Source of the DNA: Planomicrobium okeanokoites
Lineage (GTDB): Bacteria > Bacillota > Bacilli > Bacillales_A > Planococcaceae
Direction: 5' to 3'
NCBI RefSeq assembly: GCF_003428875.1
Contig: NZ_QQRS01000003.1
Coordinates: 248,001-312,000, forward strand
Length of the DNA stretch: 64,000 bases
This document shows positions 25,234 through 33,450 of the stretch, one piece after another. Within the stretch, counting starts at the first letter, position 1. Every line of letters begins with the position of its first letter. Below the pieces are notes generated by a model. It had not been told where the DNA came from, did not search any database, and saw nothing but the letters and a program-made list of their open reading frames with translations. Position numbers and translations under genes: made by a program.

Positions 25234-26009
25234 CGAATTCGCTGTTTAAAATTAATGCGATGATTTTATTGCTTACAGTATTGATGCTGTTGACGGGCAC
25301 GGCGGCTTTTGCACAAACGGATCAGCACATCTTTGATCAGGCGGGATTGCTCAGTGATTCCGAAATCAGCGACCTGGAAGCATACGCAGCCGAAAAGAGC
25401 CGTGAGCAGGGAACCGAATTTCTGTTGCTGACCACTGACAGCACGGAAGGTCTGCCAATCGAGACATATATGGGTGATTTTTTTGATGGTCTGGCTGACG
25501 AAACCGGGACAGAAAATGCAGTGCTGCTAACGATCGATATCGGCGGCAGGGAATTCTATCTGGCCGGTTTCGGTACAGCCGAACAGCGGCTTGATAATGA
25601 GCGCGTTGAATTGGTGCTCGACCGGATCACTCCTTATATGGTAGAAGGTCAATATGCCGGCGCATTCCGCGAAACGATCGAAACGGCCGACCGCTATATG
25701 GAATATAAACCGGGCGTCAATCCCGAAAGCATCTTTTTCCAGACCTGGTTCCAGGCGGCGGTGGCCCTATTGCTCGGCGGTGTCGTTGTCGGCACTATGC
25801 TCTACAACTCCGGCGGCCGCAATACGACGACGGCGGCAACTTATATCGACCGTGACCACACACGAGTCACAAGAGATTCAGACCGTTTCCGCAATAAGAC
25901 CGTGACAAGGCGCAGAATTCCGAAGAATAATAACAGCGGCGGCGGGTTCGGCGGTGGCGGCATGACTGGCGGAGGCCGTTCCTTCAGCGGCGGAGGCAGA
26001 AGCTTTTAA
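25227..26009 (+). CDS. ydjH: YdjH-like TPM-domain membrane protein
   Basis: The 260-residue protein has a signal peptide (cleavage near AFAQT), an extracytoplasmic TPM-type domain (DQAGLLSDSEISDLEAYA to about residue 150), a transmembrane helix (about 170-190), and a cytoplasmic tail ending in Gly/Ser/Phe-rich GGGFGGGGMTGGGRSFSGGG. This is the YdjH/YgcG architecture. The start may be TTG 25227 or GTG 25230, both near GGGAGG. It is part of the pspA-ydjGHI complex by context. Confidence 0.88.
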   Translation: MVTNSLFKINAMILLLTVLMLLTGTAAFAQTDQHIFDQAGLLSDSEISDLEAYAAEKSREQGTEFLLLTTDSTEGLPIETYMGDFFDGLADETGTENAVLLTIDIGGREFYLAGFGTAEQRLDNERVELVLDRITPYMVEGQYAGAFRETIETADRYMEYKPGVNPESIFFQTWFQAAVALLLGGVVVGTMLYNSGGRNTTTAATYIDRDHTRVTRDSDRFRNKTVTRRRIPKNNNSGGGFGGGGMTGGGRSFSGGGRSF

Positions 26010-26033
26010 GCGCCAAACGAATTAGAGGAAGGA

Positions 26034-27023
26034 ATGAACAATATGGTTTTTTTCGGCAATCAATTCGCAGACGTCGTGGAATGGGATGAGTTCCGCGATG
26101 ATATGATTTTTTACAAATGGGCAAACAAGGAAGTGAAGAAGGGGAGCCGCTTGATTATCCGTCCAGGACAGGATGCGATTTTCCTGAACAACGGTAAAAT
26201 CGAAGGGATCTTTGAAGAAGACGGAGAGTACGATATCGAATCGGAAATCGTTCCGTTCCTGTCGACATTAAAAGGATTCCGCTTCGGATTCAACAGCGGT
26301 ATGCGGGTCGAAGTGCTGTTCGTCAACACGAAAGAGTTTGTGGTCAGATGGGGCACACAGAATCCGATCAACATCCCAGCACCGGGTCTTCCCGGCGGCA
26401 TGCCGATCCGGGCGAACGGAACATTCCAGTTCAAAGTCAATGATTACATCAACCTTATCGACAAAATTGCCGGTGTGCGTACGAGTTATACGGTCGATGA
26501 TGTGAAAATCCGCATCACTGCTGTATTGGATCAATTATTGATGAAGTGGATTCCAAAAGAAGGCAAGGATATGTTCAATTTGCAGGCGAATGCACACGAT
26601 ATTTCAAAAGGAATTCAAGACGACCTTGATATGCAAGTTATGGATGACGGCTTGAAAATCACCGGCTTCCAGATCATGAGCTTCAATTATCCAAAAGAAA
26701 TACAGGATATGATTAATAAAAATGCTTCACATGGCATGGTTGGCGACGTTTCCCGGTACCAGCAGATTTCAGTGGCCGATGCGATGGGCAAATCATCCGG
26801 ATCGAATACCGCATCAGATATGGCAGGAATGATGATGGGCATGAATATCGCGAAGGAAATGATGGATGATAAGAAAAGTTCGAATGACGGCGAAGGGAAT
26901 TCCGGTCAACAAGAGAGCGGAACTGAATCCGGCAGCGGTAAAGCGCCGAACTTCTGCCCGAATTGCGGCGAGAAAGTAAATGGCGCCAAATTCTGTCCGA
27001 ACTGCGGCCAGAAGCTCACCTGA
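26034..27023 (+). CDS. ydjI: YdjI-like SPFH-domain protein
   Basis: The 329-residue protein has an N-terminal SPFH/virion core domain (residues about 1-210), a Met-rich linker, and a C-terminal double zinc ribbon (FCPNCGEKVNGAKFCPNCGQ). In B. subtilis YdjI is needed to bring PspA to the membrane. It is the last gene of the sigma-W-type operon; no clear terminator lies between it and the 27104 gene. Confidence 0.9.
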   Translation: MNNMVFFGNQFADVVEWDEFRDDMIFYKWANKEVKKGSRLIIRPGQDAIFLNNGKIEGIFEEDGEYDIESEIVPFLSTLKGFRFGFNSGMRVEVLFVNTKEFVVRWGTQNPINIPAPGLPGGMPIRANGTFQFKVNDYINLIDKIAGVRTSYTVDDVKIRITAVLDQLLMKWIPKEGKDMFNLQANAHDISKGIQDDLDMQVMDDGLKITGFQIMSFNYPKEIQDMINKNASHGMVGDVSRYQQISVADAMGKSSGSNTASDMAGMMMGMNIAKEMMDDKKSSNDGEGNSGQQESGTESGSGKAPNFCPNCGEKVNGAKFCPNCGQKLT

Positions 27024-27103
27024 GTCAAACCTCTGAAAACAGGAGTAGAATCCACGTTACCGGGTAAACTATAAGCAAATACTTTTTACCAGGAGGGATT
27101 TCA

Positions 27104-27325
27104 TTGGCCAGAAAAGGTACAGCAGGCCGCACGCCTGAAAAGCAGGTAGGTGCGCCGGAATCAGGAATTGATAAAGCGATCAATAAAGCGAAAGAAACGT
27201 TTGATGGTGATAACGATGCGACGGATTACGAAGAAGTGAAAGGCAGAGATGAACAGCAGGATGCCAAGGAATATTCCGAGAAGGTGTCGGACGAGCGTCC
27301 GAATAACCCTCGCAGAAATGAATAG
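27104..27325 (+). CDS. small hydrophilic protein
   Basis: The 73-residue ORF begins at TTG 27104 with AGGAGGG 6-12 nt upstream. It is rich in Lys, Asp, Glu and Gln with little hydrophobic content and probably disordered; it resembles general-stress small proteins in composition only. A GGGTAA box at 27062 with a weak AGGAGT 15 bp upstream could be a sigma-B promoter, but the match is partial. A strong terminator follows. Confidence 0.7.
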   Translation: MARKGTAGRTPEKQVGAPESGIDKAINKAKETFDGDNDATDYEEVKGRDEQQDAKEYSEKVSDERPNNPRRNE

Positions 27326-27334
27326 TGTCAGATG

Positions 27335-27381
27335 AAAAAAGCACTGCTTCTAACCTCATTGGTTAGAAGCAGTGCTTTTTT
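27335..27381. terminator. bidirectional terminator
   Basis: A 21-bp perfect stem (GCACTGCTTCTAACC with its complement, plus A/T runs) has a TCATT loop and separates converging genes. Confidence 0.95.
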
Positions 27382-27394
27382 ACATGTTTGTGAA

Positions 27395-28177
27395 TCAGTA
27401 TTTATAAGACTGGCCGCCGTCGATTGGAATCACAGAAGCGTTGATGAACTTCGCTGCATCGGAAAGAAGGAACGCGACAAGGTTTCCGACTTCTTCTGGC
27501 TTACCGAAACGCTTCATCGGGTTGACGCTGACAAATTCCTTGCCGGCAGCTTCCCAATTATCGCCAGCCATCTGCTTCAATGAGCCTTCGACCATCGGAG
27601 TCATGATGGCACCCGGCGCGATGGCATTGATGCTGATGCCAAATTCCCCGTATTCGATGCCTGAGTTGCGTGTCAAACCGACAACGCCGTGCTTGCTCGC
27701 TGCATAGCCTGATTGATTGCCGACCCCGCGGATCCCGCCGACGGAAGCTGTGTTGACAATTGAACCGTAGCCTTGTTCCTTCATAACTTTGAGTACATAT
27801 TTCATGCCGTAGAAAACACCGTTCAAATTGACATTGATGACTTTTTCAAACTCATCCGAACCATATTCTTCAGTCAGGTTCTGTTTGCCTTCGATGCCGG
27901 CATTATTGAAGAATCCATCAATCTTGCCGAATTTCCTGATTGTAAAGTCAACATAATTCTTTACATCTTCTTCATTGGTGACATTTACTTCGACGGTTTC
28001 AATCTGCGCATCCGAAGCTGCAGCAAGAATCTCTTTTTTACTTTCTTCCAGACCGTCTTTGCTCATATCGACAAGAACAAGCTTACCGCCTTGTTTGGCG
28101 ATCGACATGGCTGCGGCGCGTCCGAGGCCGGAACCTCCGCCTGTAATAATGACGACTTTGTCTTTGTAATCAATCAT
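27395..28177 (-). CDS. short-chain dehydrogenase/reductase
   Basis: The 260-residue SDR has TGGGSGLGRA (residues about 11-20), NNAGIEG (about 91), Ser in NTASVGG, and YAASKHGVVG as catalytic Tyr-Lys motif. It is clearly related to the SDR at 35338 (both have EVKNYVD/DVKNYVD and FFNNAGI). The substrate is unknown. The remnant TetR gene lies divergently upstream, so its control may have been lost. Confidence 0.9.
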   Translation of the reverse strand: MIDYKDKVVIITGGGSGLGRAAAMSIAKQGGKLVLVDMSKDGLEESKKEILAAASDAQIETVEVNVTNEEDVKNYVDFTIRKFGKIDGFFNNAGIEGKQNLTEEYGSDEFEKVINVNLNGVFYGMKYVLKVMKEQGYGSIVNTASVGGIRGVGNQSGYAASKHGVVGLTRNSGIEYGEFGISINAIAPGAIMTPMVEGSLKQMAGDNWEAAGKEFVSVNPMKRFGKPEEVGNLVAFLLSDAAKFINASVIPIDGGQSYKY

Positions 28178-28333
28178 TGTCCATCTCTCCTTTTTTTGAT
28201 TATGCTACACTGAAAATAAAGCTGCTATTCAACTGTATACCCATGGGAATAGCGACTCAATCAGTAGAAAATTCCACTTTGTCGCTTAAATCGACAAGCT
28301 CCGGGAAAATGCCGATTCTGGAGGAGAAAAAGG

Positions 28334-28543
28334 ATGGCAATGAATAATGAAAACTTGAGTCCGCAGGCATTGCGCACCAAGCAGGATTTCAAGAAGGCGT
28401 TTACTGAATTGATCAATGAAAAAGGATACAGCCATGTCACGGTGAAGGATATTGTACAGCGCGCTGCAAAATTAAGTAACGATATATTTATAACAATCGA
28501 ACGAATCGAGGAGAAGCAATGGAGCATTTACTGGCAAGCATGA
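28334..28543 (+). pseudogene. truncated TetR-family regulator
   Basis: The 69-codon ORF, with GGAGGAG upstream, keeps only the TetR N-terminus and first helices (LRTKQDFKKAFTELINEKGY, VTVKDIVQRA). Where the recognition helix and ligand domain should follow, homology stops near residue 47 and an unrelated tail runs into the methyltransferase start. A deletion between a TetR gene and its neighbour is the simplest explanation. It is divergent from an SDR gene, the same arrangement as the intact pair at 20 kb. It cannot bind DNA in the usual way. Confidence 0.7.
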
Positions 28544-29307
28544 AAATTGTTGGAGACGATCAGATTCAACGCATTCAGCTGAAACACCGGCAGTCAGTGG
28601 TGGATGCCTTCGGTTTGCAGAAAGGCATGCGCGTTGTTGAAATCGGCTGCGGCCAAGGGGATACAACAATTGTTCTGGCGGATGCAGTCGGAGAAGAAGG
28701 ATTTGTGCTGGCAGTAGATATTGCTTCCCCGGATTATGGTGCACCTGTAACGGTGGGGGAAGCGACTTCAGCAATTGCCGCTTCTGAATTCGGCAGCCGC
28801 ATCGATTTCCAACTGCAGACCGATTTGCTCGATGTGCCTGAAGAGAGCTTTGATGTGGCGATTCTTTCCCACTCCTCATGGTATTTTCGGAATCCGGAAC
28901 AGCTACTCTCATATTTTAAAAAGTTGCGGCGCATGGCCAAGCGGATCTGCATTGCGGAATGGGATATCAATTTTACCCGTATGGCGCAGCGGCCGCATTT
29001 TGCAGCAACAGCCATCCTTGCGCTGTACAGCGAATTCATTGACAATGACGGCAACATCCAGCATGTATTCGATTCAATACAATTGCGGGAAATGCTTGAG
29101 GCGGCAGGGTGGACAGTCCATCAGACAGTTGGCGTCGATGCCAGCTATTTACAGGACGGCGTCTGGGAAGCTGATTATGCAAAGAGTGTCCAACCGGTGT
29201 TTAACGATGTTCCGCCGCGGATTCAATCACTGGCGCACAGCCTGTATGGGATACTTGAAGTTGAGGGAATCGAAAGCCTGGACAGTATTGTTATAGTCGC
29301 GGAGTAA
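28519..29307 (+). CDS. class I SAM-dependent methyltransferase
   Basis: The 262-residue protein has motif I VVEIGCGQGDTT (about residues 39-50), acidic post-I LAVDIAS, and FDVAILSHSSWYF as motif II/III region. The C-terminal part is a lid or substrate domain. ATG 28519 has GAGGAG upstream. The substrate cannot be predicted. The DUF1697 gene follows within 30 nt and is probably cotranscribed. Confidence 0.85.
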   Translation: MEHLLASMKIVGDDQIQRIQLKHRQSVVDAFGLQKGMRVVEIGCGQGDTTIVLADAVGEEGFVLAVDIASPDYGAPVTVGEATSAIAASEFGSRIDFQLQTDLLDVPEESFDVAILSHSSWYFRNPEQLLSYFKKLRRMAKRICIAEWDINFTRMAQRPHFAATAILALYSEFIDNDGNIQHVFDSIQLREMLEAAGWTVHQTVGVDASYLQDGVWEADYAKSVQPVFNDVPPRIQSLAHSLYGILEVEGIESLDSIVIVAE

Positions 29308-29337
29308 ACAGGAGACTTGGATGAAGGAGGCGGAAAG

Positions 29338-29886
29338 GTGATCTATGTGGCGCTGTTAAGAGGAATTAACGTAGGCGGCAACAATAAAGTGGATATGAAA
29401 GAGCTGAAAAAGACGTTTGAAGAAGCGGGGATGTCTGCGGTCAAGACCTATATCAATTCAGGCAATATCATTTTTGCGGACGATCAACACGCGCAGGATG
29501 AATTGCCATCGATTTTAGAAGCGGCAATTCTGTCCCAATTCGATTTGAGCATAAAGGTGCTGGTTTACAGCATTGAAGAATTTCGGCGGATAGCCGGAAG
29601 CCTCCCTGAAACTTGGACCAACGATCAGGACATGAAAAGTGATGTCTGGTTCCTATGGCCGGAAGCGGATAACGCGGCAGTACTTGATGAACTGACTATC
29701 AAGCCGGAAATTGACCGGGTGAACTATGTCCCTGGCGCTGTTTTATGGTCCGTCGATAAGGCGCATGCTGCCAAGAGCGGCATGCAAAAAGTGATCGGGA
29801 CCAAACTATATAAATTGGTGACCATCCGCAATGTCAATACGGTCAGAAAACTGCTTGTGCTGATGGAAGAAACCAGCGCAGATTAA
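29338..29886 (+). CDS. DUF1697 protein
   Basis: The 182-residue protein has the DUF1697 start (YVALLRGINVGGNNKVDMKE) and TYINSGNIIF, with a C-terminal KLYKLVTIRNVNTVRKL typical of the family. GTG 29338 is chosen because AAGGAGG lies 7 nt before it and it gives the conserved N-terminus. The function is unknown. Confidence 0.9.
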   Translation: MIYVALLRGINVGGNNKVDMKELKKTFEEAGMSAVKTYINSGNIIFADDQHAQDELPSILEAAILSQFDLSIKVLVYSIEEFRRIAGSLPETWTNDQDMKSDVWFLWPEADNAAVLDELTIKPEIDRVNYVPGAVLWSVDKAHAAKSGMQKVIGTKLYKLVTIRNVNTVRKLLVLMEETSAD

Positions 29887-29941
29887 TGCAAGCGGTGGTT
29901 TGGAGTTATTCCTGCATTTAAAATTTAAATAAAACCCGAAA

Positions 29942-29972
29942 AAAGAGCCTCTGCAAATGCAGAAGCTCTTTA
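29942..29972. terminator. bidirectional terminator
   Basis: AAAGAGC and GCTCTTT with inner TCTGC/GCAGA arms form a hairpin between converging genes, with flanking A and T runs. Confidence 0.85.
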
Positions 29973-29994
29973 ATAAGAACAGGTTCCAACCGCG

Positions 29995-31482
29995 TCATTC
30001 CGGTATATGAGGCAAGTCTTTCGTGTTTGGGTTATTGATGATATGAATGTTCACATAGGATTTCAATCCCTGTTCACCATATTCACGGCCCACACCGGAT
30101 TGTTTGACGCCGCCGAATTCGTAGCGGACGTCCAGCCCCTGGATGGCCGCGGTATTGATCATCGTGGTGCCGGCTTCAATACGTGCAGCCACTTCGATTG
30201 CTTCCTGATCATCGCCCCAGACGGAGCTGGTCAATCCGAAAATGCTGTCATTGGCGAGTTGCACGGCCTCATCAACATCATCGTAAGCAATAATCGGTAC
30301 AGTCGGACCGAATTGCTCTTCTTTAACGATGCGGTCTTCCTGCTTCGCGCCGACGACTAAAGTCGGCTGCATGAAATAGCCTTTTTCAAAAAGTTCGGGA
30401 TCAAGAATTTCACCAAGTTTGTGAATTTCTGCCCCGTTGGCCTTGGCATCATCCACCAATTCCTGAACATAATCCTTCTGTTTTTTATTGTTGACTGGTC
30501 CTAACGTCACGTCGCTGTTGAATGGATCACCGACACGCACCCATTTGTTTGCCGCTTCGATATATTTTTCAACGAAAAGATCATGCATCGAGCGAGGCAC
30601 ATAAATACGTTTAGCGATCATACAAATTTCGCCGGCCGTCAGGAAATTTGAAACGACTAAGCGGCGCATCGCTTTTTCATCGTTCGGATCAAAGCTTGGC
30701 AACATGATTGCGGGGTCGTTGCCGCCGAGTTCCAGCGTCAATTCCTTGACGGTCGGAGCAGCCGCTTCCATAATCTTGCGGCCTGTCTCAGTGCCGCCAG
30801 TAAAGGCGATCTTCATAACTTTCGGATTCGAGGTCAGTTCAATGCCGACTTCCGCTTCACCGTTCAGCACGTTGACGACGCCAGGAGGGAATTCCTCCGC
30901 AATGATATCGAGCACGACGGTCACGGCAAGAGGAGCGAGCGGGCTCGGTTTTACGACAATCGTATTGCCGGCCAGCAGGGCAGGCGCTACTTTGATCGTC
31001 GACAGGGAAATCGGGTAATTCCACGGCGCGATGGCGGATACCACACCAATCGGGTCATGCTTGATGATCGTCGTGCCGTTTTCATCTTCACGCACATCAT
31101 CGCCTATCACGTCTTTCGCCGTTTTGCAGGCGTGCTCCATCCATGCCAATGAAACATATAATTCGCCGCCGGAATCATATACAGGCTTACCGTGTTCACG
31201 GGATAACAGCTCTGTAATTTCCTTTTCTGAATCGCGCAGTTTTTTAATGGCGCGCTCCATACGTTCAATGCGCTCTTCAAGTGAACTATTTCGCCAAGTT
31301 TTGAACGCTTCGTCGGCTGCGTCGATTGCGCGGACCGTATCTTCTTTTGTATTCAAGGGCGCGTAGCCGACAATCTCTGAAGGATTCGACGGATTCTCCC
31401 GGGTGATCTTATCTTTCGTATCCACTTTTTCTCCGTTGATAAGAGCATGTACTGTAACTGGTTCGTGTACCAATTCAATCAT
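29995..31482 (-). CDS. NAD(P)-dependent aldehyde dehydrogenase
   Basis: The 495-residue enzyme shows the family motifs APWNYPI, FTGGTETGRKIM, the general base ELGGNDPAI (Glu near 249), catalytic Cys in AGEICMIAKR (about 284) and EQFGPTVPI. It oxidises aldehydes to acids; the substrate is open. The ribosome site is AAAGGAA, weak but present. It lies in a block rich in oxidoreductases. Confidence 0.93.
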   Translation of the reverse strand: MIELVHEPVTVHALINGEKVDTKDKITRENPSNPSEIVGYAPLNTKEDTVRAIDAADEAFKTWRNSSLEERIERMERAIKKLRDSEKEITELLSREHGKPVYDSGGELYVSLAWMEHACKTAKDVIGDDVREDENGTTIIKHDPIGVVSAIAPWNYPISLSTIKVAPALLAGNTIVVKPSPLAPLAVTVVLDIIAEEFPPGVVNVLNGEAEVGIELTSNPKVMKIAFTGGTETGRKIMEAAAPTVKELTLELGGNDPAIMLPSFDPNDEKAMRRLVVSNFLTAGEICMIAKRIYVPRSMHDLFVEKYIEAANKWVRVGDPFNSDVTLGPVNNKKQKDYVQELVDDAKANGAEIHKLGEILDPELFEKGYFMQPTLVVGAKQEDRIVKEEQFGPTVPIIAYDDVDEAVQLANDSIFGLTSSVWGDDQEAIEVAARIEAGTTMINTAAIQGLDVRYEFGGVKQSGVGREYGEQGLKSYVNIHIINNPNTKDLPHIPE

Positions 31483-31572
31483 TCCTTTCTTAAAATGGAT
31501 CAGAGTAGACTGCCTATATAGTTTTCCCGGTAATATCGACGATAAACTTTCGGTATTTCTGTAAAATTAAAT

Positions 31573-31609
31573 AGAAAACCCGCTCCTTGATTTCCAAGGA
31601 ACGGGCTTA
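31573..31609 (-). terminator. terminator of the 31663 small gene
   Basis: On the minus strand AAGCCCGTTCCTTG pairs with CAAGGAGCGGGTT and is followed by a T-rich tail. Confidence 0.85.
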
Positions 31610-31662
31610 TACTGAATTTAATCGTAAGATGCTGCTGTTTCAAAAACATACAGTCGCAATAA

Positions 31663-31836
31663 TTAATCCTTAGCTTTATCGTCTCCATCGGCCACACGGT
31701 CTTGCCAGTCGTCTTTGTTTTCATTGACATAATCGTGGCCTTTTTCTTTATACTCATTACCGTTTTCATCCAGATGAGTTTTGCTTTTATCCATCGCTTT
31801 GTCTTTGGCGTCGTTGAATTTGTCGTTAAAAGCCAT
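31663..31836 (-). CDS. small hydrophilic stress-like protein
   Basis: The 57-residue protein is dominated by Lys, Asp, Glu and Asn, starting AFNDKFNDAKDKAMDKSK and ending DGDDKAKD. It resembles CsbD/antitoxin-like small stress proteins in composition, without a firm family match. ATG 31836 follows GGATGGAG; the longer frame to 31878 is less well placed. A terminator follows 54 nt after the stop. Confidence 0.7.
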   Translation of the reverse strand: MAFNDKFNDAKDKAMDKSKTHLDENGNEYKEKGHDYVNENKDDWQDRVADGDDKAKD

Positions 31837-31975
31837 TACATACTCCATCCTTTCGTTTCGGTTATTACGTACATCCATTATTTACCCGCCCACCCTTAAT
31901 GCATTCACACAGAAATTAAATTCGTTCCTTTGGCTTAACAAATTTACCGCTGTTCTTAGCTTCCCCTCATTTTAA

Positions 31976-32003
31976 CAATAAAACCCCCCGCGATGGCGGA
32001 GGG
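31976..32003 (-). terminator. hairpin, probable terminator of the MDR reductase gene
   Basis: On the minus strand CCCTCCGC pairs with GCGGGGGG around a CATC loop, followed by TTTTATTG. It lies about 265 nt after the reductase stop, with the repeat array between. Confidence 0.75.
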
Positions 32004-32090
32004 CTCTAAAATGACTGAAGGTTTTCGAGAAGCGAAATTGAAGCGGTGGGGGATCGATGGCTCTTTAGAAGGTGAAACCGTCAAAATCAG

Positions 32091-32211
32091 CTAGCCGATC
32101 ATAAATCTCTCTTAGCCGATCACAAACGGCTGCTAGCCGATCATAAAAGACACGTAGCCGATCACAAACGGTTACTAGCCGATCATAAATGACCCGTAGC
32201 CGATCACAAAC
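32091..32211. repeat. six-copy tandem repeat, exact 21-bp period
   Basis: TAGCCGATCAYAAA begins at 32092, 32113, 32134, 32155, 32176 and 32197, always 21 bp apart. Copies alternate CATAAA and CACAAA. The 14-bp core is invariant apart from that position, while the 7-bp spacer varies. The same core occurs in the opposite orientation at 39000-39083. At 21 bp, all copies face the same side of the helix. Confidence 0.92.
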
Positions 32212-32268
32212 ACGTTTTAACCACTTCCACTTCAAGAAAACTCCAGTTTTTCACCTCAAAATTAAACT

Positions 32269-33297
32269 CTACAGTTCCGCAAACTCCGGATCTGCCACTT
32301 TCACCAGCTGTTTACCCAGATTTGATCCTTCAAACAGACCGAAAAATGCCTGTGGTGTGTTTTCGAATCCTTCGATGATTGTTTCTTCGTATTTTAATTT
32401 GCCTTCCTGCAGCCATTTCCCTAAATCAGCGGCACCGGTGCGGAATTCAGAAGCGTAATCACCAAGAGTGAAGCCCTTCATCATAGAGCTGGTCGTGATG
32501 AACTTCCACTGGATGCGCGGCCCGATATCTGCACCTGGTGTGTTGTAGGAAGAGATGGTTCCGCACAGCACGACGCGTGCTTTATTGTTCAGTTCCCAGA
32601 TCACTGCATCGGAAACTTCACCGCCGACATTGTCGAAATAGACATCAACGCCATCAGGCAAAGCCTGCTTCAAATCTTCGTTAAAGGTTTCCGATTTATA
32701 ATTGACCGCTGCATCAAAACCGAGCTCGTTAATGAGATAATCGATTTTTTCCTGCGAACCGGCTATGCCGACTGCGCGGGCGCCTTTCAATTTCGCAATT
32801 TGGCCGACAACCGAACCGACTGCACCCGCTGCGCCGGAAACAACGACTGTTTCGCCCGCTTGCGGCTTGCCGATATCAAGAAGACCGAAATAAGCAGTTA
32901 ATCCCGTTAATCCTAGAATACCCAATCGCGTCGTAATCGGTGCAATCGTCGGATCCACTTTTTGGACTTTTTCCGCTTTGGCAACATTGTACTCAGCCCA
33001 TTTCAGTGTGCCGTTGACGATATCGCCTTTTTGCAGAAGCTCCGAATTCGATTCAACGACTTCAGCAAGGGTGCCACCGGAAATCGCTTCGTTCAATTTA
33101 TAGGGGGCAACGTATGACTTCACGTCCCGCATGCGTCCCCGCATATAAGGGTCGACGGATAGGTAAAGGGTCTTAAGCAACACTTCGCCTTCCCCGGGTG
33201 ATGCAATCTCTTTCTCGACAAATGCAAAATCCTCGTTGGAAGGCGTTCCTTCAGGCCGGTTGGCCAATTGAATTTCTTTATATGTTTTCGGTGTCAT
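32269..33297 (-). CDS. MDR-family NADP-dependent oxidoreductase
   Basis: The 342-residue zinc-free medium-chain reductase resembles the leukotriene B4 12-hydroxydehydrogenase/CurA group: DPYMRGRM (about residue 52), GLTGLTAYFGLLDIG, and the nucleotide motif VVVSGAAGAVGSVVGQIAK. It likely reduces double bonds of alpha,beta-unsaturated carbonyls. The ribosome site is GGAGG. It is divergent from the Old Yellow Enzyme gene, which acts on a similar substrate class. Confidence 0.92.
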   Translation of the reverse strand: MTPKTYKEIQLANRPEGTPSNEDFAFVEKEIASPGEGEVLLKTLYLSVDPYMRGRMRDVKSYVAPYKLNEAISGGTLAEVVESNSELLQKGDIVNGTLKWAEYNVAKAEKVQKVDPTIAPITTRLGILGLTGLTAYFGLLDIGKPQAGETVVVSGAAGAVGSVVGQIAKLKGARAVGIAGSQEKIDYLINELGFDAAVNYKSETFNEDLKQALPDGVDVYFDNVGGEVSDAVIWELNNKARVVLCGTISSYNTPGADIGPRIQWKFITTSSMMKGFTLGDYASEFRTGAADLGKWLQEGKLKYEETIIEGFENTPQAFFGLFEGSNLGKQLVKVADPEFAEL

Positions 33298-33450
33298 TCA
33301 AATTCCTCCTCAAAGTTCTATTCGGCAAAATCGTACCATTGTAAAAGAATGGAATCAAAAATAAAAGCCTGCAAGCGTGAATTCTTGTAGTGCAATGGAG
33401 GCTATGCTATTTTGAAATAACGAACTTAAATAGGAAAGAGGAATATAAAT

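Larger units (their letters stand above)
31837..32268. other. 432-bp intergenic region with terminator and 21-bp repeats
   Basis: The region holds the upstream DNA of the 31663 gene, a GC-rich hairpin (31984-32003) and a six-copy tandem repeat (32091-32211). No convincing gene is seen; the open frame through the repeat just reads LADHK heptads. Confidence 0.6.

Noticed and set aside
27024-27103. Sigma-B promoter for the 27104 gene
   Set aside because: GGGTAA is present but no GTTT-type -35 lies at the right distance; the match is too weak to call as a feature.
32091-32211. CRISPR-like array
   Set aside because: Units are 14 bp with 7-bp spacers, far too short for CRISPR repeats and spacers, and no cas genes are present.
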